From Actinomycetota bacterium (GTDB lineage: Bacteria; Actinomycetota; Acidimicrobiia; Acidimicrobiales; Microtrichaceae): DNA of 6,968 bases. The stretch covers positions 1 through 6,968 of the forward strand of contig JAFDWA010000080.1 in assembly GCA_018268735.1 (NCBI GenBank), in the 5' to 3' direction. The notes under the pieces are model-generated. The model saw only the letters and a program-made list of their open reading frames with translations, searched no databases and had not been told where the DNA came from. Every line of letters starts with the position of its first letter. Position 1 is the stretch's first letter. Shown here piece after piece: positions 5,932 to 6,968 of this stretch. The position numbers and the translations under genes are program-made.

Positions 5932-6968
5932 CGATGTCGACGAGCCCGGAACGCTCCACCGTCGAATCCGAGGCTGACGGGATGGACGCACCGACCCGTT
6001 CGCCGTCGATCACCGCCGCATGCGCCCGTCGCGGTGCGATCGCATCACCGACGCGGTGCACCTCGACACCGCGGCTGCGCAGCTCGGCGGCGCTGCGCAG
6101 CTCGTGGTAGAGGCCGTCCGCAGGGTCGGCAGGGACCGCCAGCACCAACCAGTCCGGCGTCCTCGTCTGCATGGCGCCGGTCGGATGGTGCTGGAGGTTC
6201 ACGACATGACGTCCGGCACCGTCCCCGCTGCCCTCCTCGACGCCCATCGGGACCAGCTCGGTCGACTGGACGATCCCCTTGGCCCCGGCCCGGATCCACC
6301 AGTTCTCGAGGTCGAGGGTGATGCCGAGGTCCTGGCCGACGACCATGCCGGGCGTGATGACCTCTACGTCGCAGCCACGATCGGCCAGCAGCTCCGCGAC
6401 CGACGTGGCGTGGTGGAAGCCGAGCTCGTCGAGCACGACGACCGATCCGCTCGGCTGCGCCGTCCCGTTGAGCACGTCACGCACGTCGACGATCCACGCT
6501 GCATCCGCGGGCGCCCACCAGGGCCGGGCGACCTGCGCCCCGGTCGCGACGACCACGGTGTCCGGGCGTCGTCGGAGGACCTCCGGGACCGTGGCATCGA
6601 CGCCGAAGCAGAGATCGACGCCGAGCCGGCCGCACTCGTGGACCTGGTTGCGCACGAGATCGCCGAGCTCGGCGCGGTTCGGGACCGTCGCAGCCAGCCG
6701 GACCTGACCGCCTGCAGCGTGGTCCCGTTCGAGGACCGTCACGTGGTGGCCGTTGCGTGCCGCGGCGATCGCCGCCTGCAGACCCGCAGGTCCGGCGCCG
6801 ATCACCAGCACCCGGCGACCCACCGCGACAGGACGGGGCTCGCCGACGCCGTCGGACTCACGGCCGGTGCGGGGGTTCTCGATGCAGCCGAGCCAGCGGT
6901 TGAGCCCCATGCGACCGACGCACTCCTGGTTGCAGCTGAGGCACAGGCGCGTGTCGTCGGTGAACCCG
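5924..6968 (-). CDS. Old Yellow Enzyme-type iron-sulfur flavoprotein, C-terminal part (2,4-dienoyl-CoA reductase / trimethylamine dehydrogenase superfamily)
   Basis: The last 347 residues of a larger enzyme; the N-terminal TIM-barrel FMN domain would lie beyond the right end. The reading frame stays open to the window edge, so ATG 6910 is internal and not the start. Seen, in fragment numbering: Cys9, Cys12, Cys16 and Cys28 in CLSCNQEC...LGCIENP. This is the C-x2-C-x3-C-x11-C 4Fe-4S site typical of FadH and trimethylamine dehydrogenase. An FAD/ADP-binding Rossmann fold follows: VLVIGAGPAGLQAA (53-66), then LERDHAAGGQ (79-88) and VVVATGA (119-125... by pattern). The second nucleotide-binding strand reads VVVLDELGFHH (176-186), lacking GxGxxG. 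The C-terminal HRVGDAIAPRRAHAAVIDG (about 304-322) is the family's FAD-contact motif. The degenerate second site is like trimethylamine dehydrogenase, whose acceptor is ETF. The substrate is unknown. It is followed closely by the membrane protein gene. Confidence 0.88.
   Translation of the reverse strand, partial: GFTDDTRLCLSCNQECVGRMGLNRWLGCIENPRTGRESDGVGEPRPVAVGRRVLVIGAGPAGLQAAIAAARNGHHVTVLERDHAAGGQVRLAATVPNRAELGDLVRNQVHECGRLGVDLCFGVDATVPEVLRRRPDTVVVATGAQVARPWWAPADAAWIVDVRDVLNGTAQPSGSVVVLDELGFHHATSVAELLADRGCDVEVITPGMVVGQDLGITLDLENWWIRAGAKGIVQSTELVPMGVEEGSGDGAGRHVVNLQHHPTGAMQTRTPDWLVLAVPADPADGLYHELRSAAELRSRGVEVHRVGDAIAPRRAHAAVIDGERVGASIPSASDSTVERSGLVDIGV
6884..6943 (-). other. 4Fe-4S cluster binding site in the flavoprotein
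   Basis: Four cysteine codons spaced C-x2-C-x3-C-x11-C, followed by I-E-N-P. The spacing equals that of the 4Fe-4S site in 2,4-dienoyl-CoA reductase and trimethylamine dehydrogenase, where the cluster passes electrons from FMN onward. Confidence 0.85.

Noticed and set aside
4402..6321. 639-codon open frame on the plus strand, the longest in the window
   Set aside because: It is antisense to the membrane protein and flavoprotein genes. Its product is dominated by Arg, Asp, His and Gln with no fold-like pattern, as expected from the complement of GC-rich codons.

Overview
The window is very GC-rich, gene-dense bacterial DNA. The strong G/C bias at third codon positions, a DUF2510 domain (a module found mostly in Actinobacteria), GTG starts and starts that look leaderless all point to a high-GC actinobacterium. 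An Acidimicrobiia-like member would fit, but that is a guess from style and not a taxonomic assignment. There are seven protein-coding genes, two of them cut by the window ends. I see no RNA genes, insertion sequences or CRISPR arrays, and no gene-free stretch over 300 bases; the largest gap is 57 bp.

Layout. On the minus strand at the left, an electron transfer flavoprotein alpha subunit (start at 1800) overlaps by 8 bp a FixC-type ETF:quinone oxidoreductase (start at 848) that runs off the left end. A 57-bp divergent promoter region (1801-1857) separates them from a plus-strand run: a CDF-family metal cation exporter, an alpha/beta hydrolase and a DUF2510 protein with a possible scramblase/LURP-one-like C-terminus. 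These three are nearly contiguous (10-bp gap, then 4-bp overlap) and look like one operon. The DUF2510 gene ends 3 bp from the stop of a convergent minus-strand gene for a multi-spanning membrane protein resembling GT-C/PMT glycosyltransferases. That gene in turn overlaps or abuts the end of a minus-strand flavoprotein whose N-terminus lies beyond the right end.

The flavoprotein fragment is the C-terminal part of an Old Yellow Enzyme-type iron-sulfur flavoenzyme (2,4-dienoyl-CoA reductase / trimethylamine dehydrogenase superfamily). It carries a C-x2-C-x3-C-x11-C cluster site, an intact FAD-type Rossmann motif, and a second Rossmann-like strand lacking the GxGxxG of an NAD(P) site, as in ETF-reducing trimethylamine dehydrogenase. 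Together with the ETF alpha and FixC genes, this suggests a route from the substrate through the Fe-S flavoenzyme to ETF, then ETF:quinone oxidoreductase and the quinone pool. ETF beta (FixA) and the ferredoxin-like FixX are not in the window. Comparable OYE-family enzymes and ETFs occur in mycofactocin-linked neighbourhoods of actinobacteria, so that association is a testable hypothesis; no mycofactocin biosynthesis gene is visible here.
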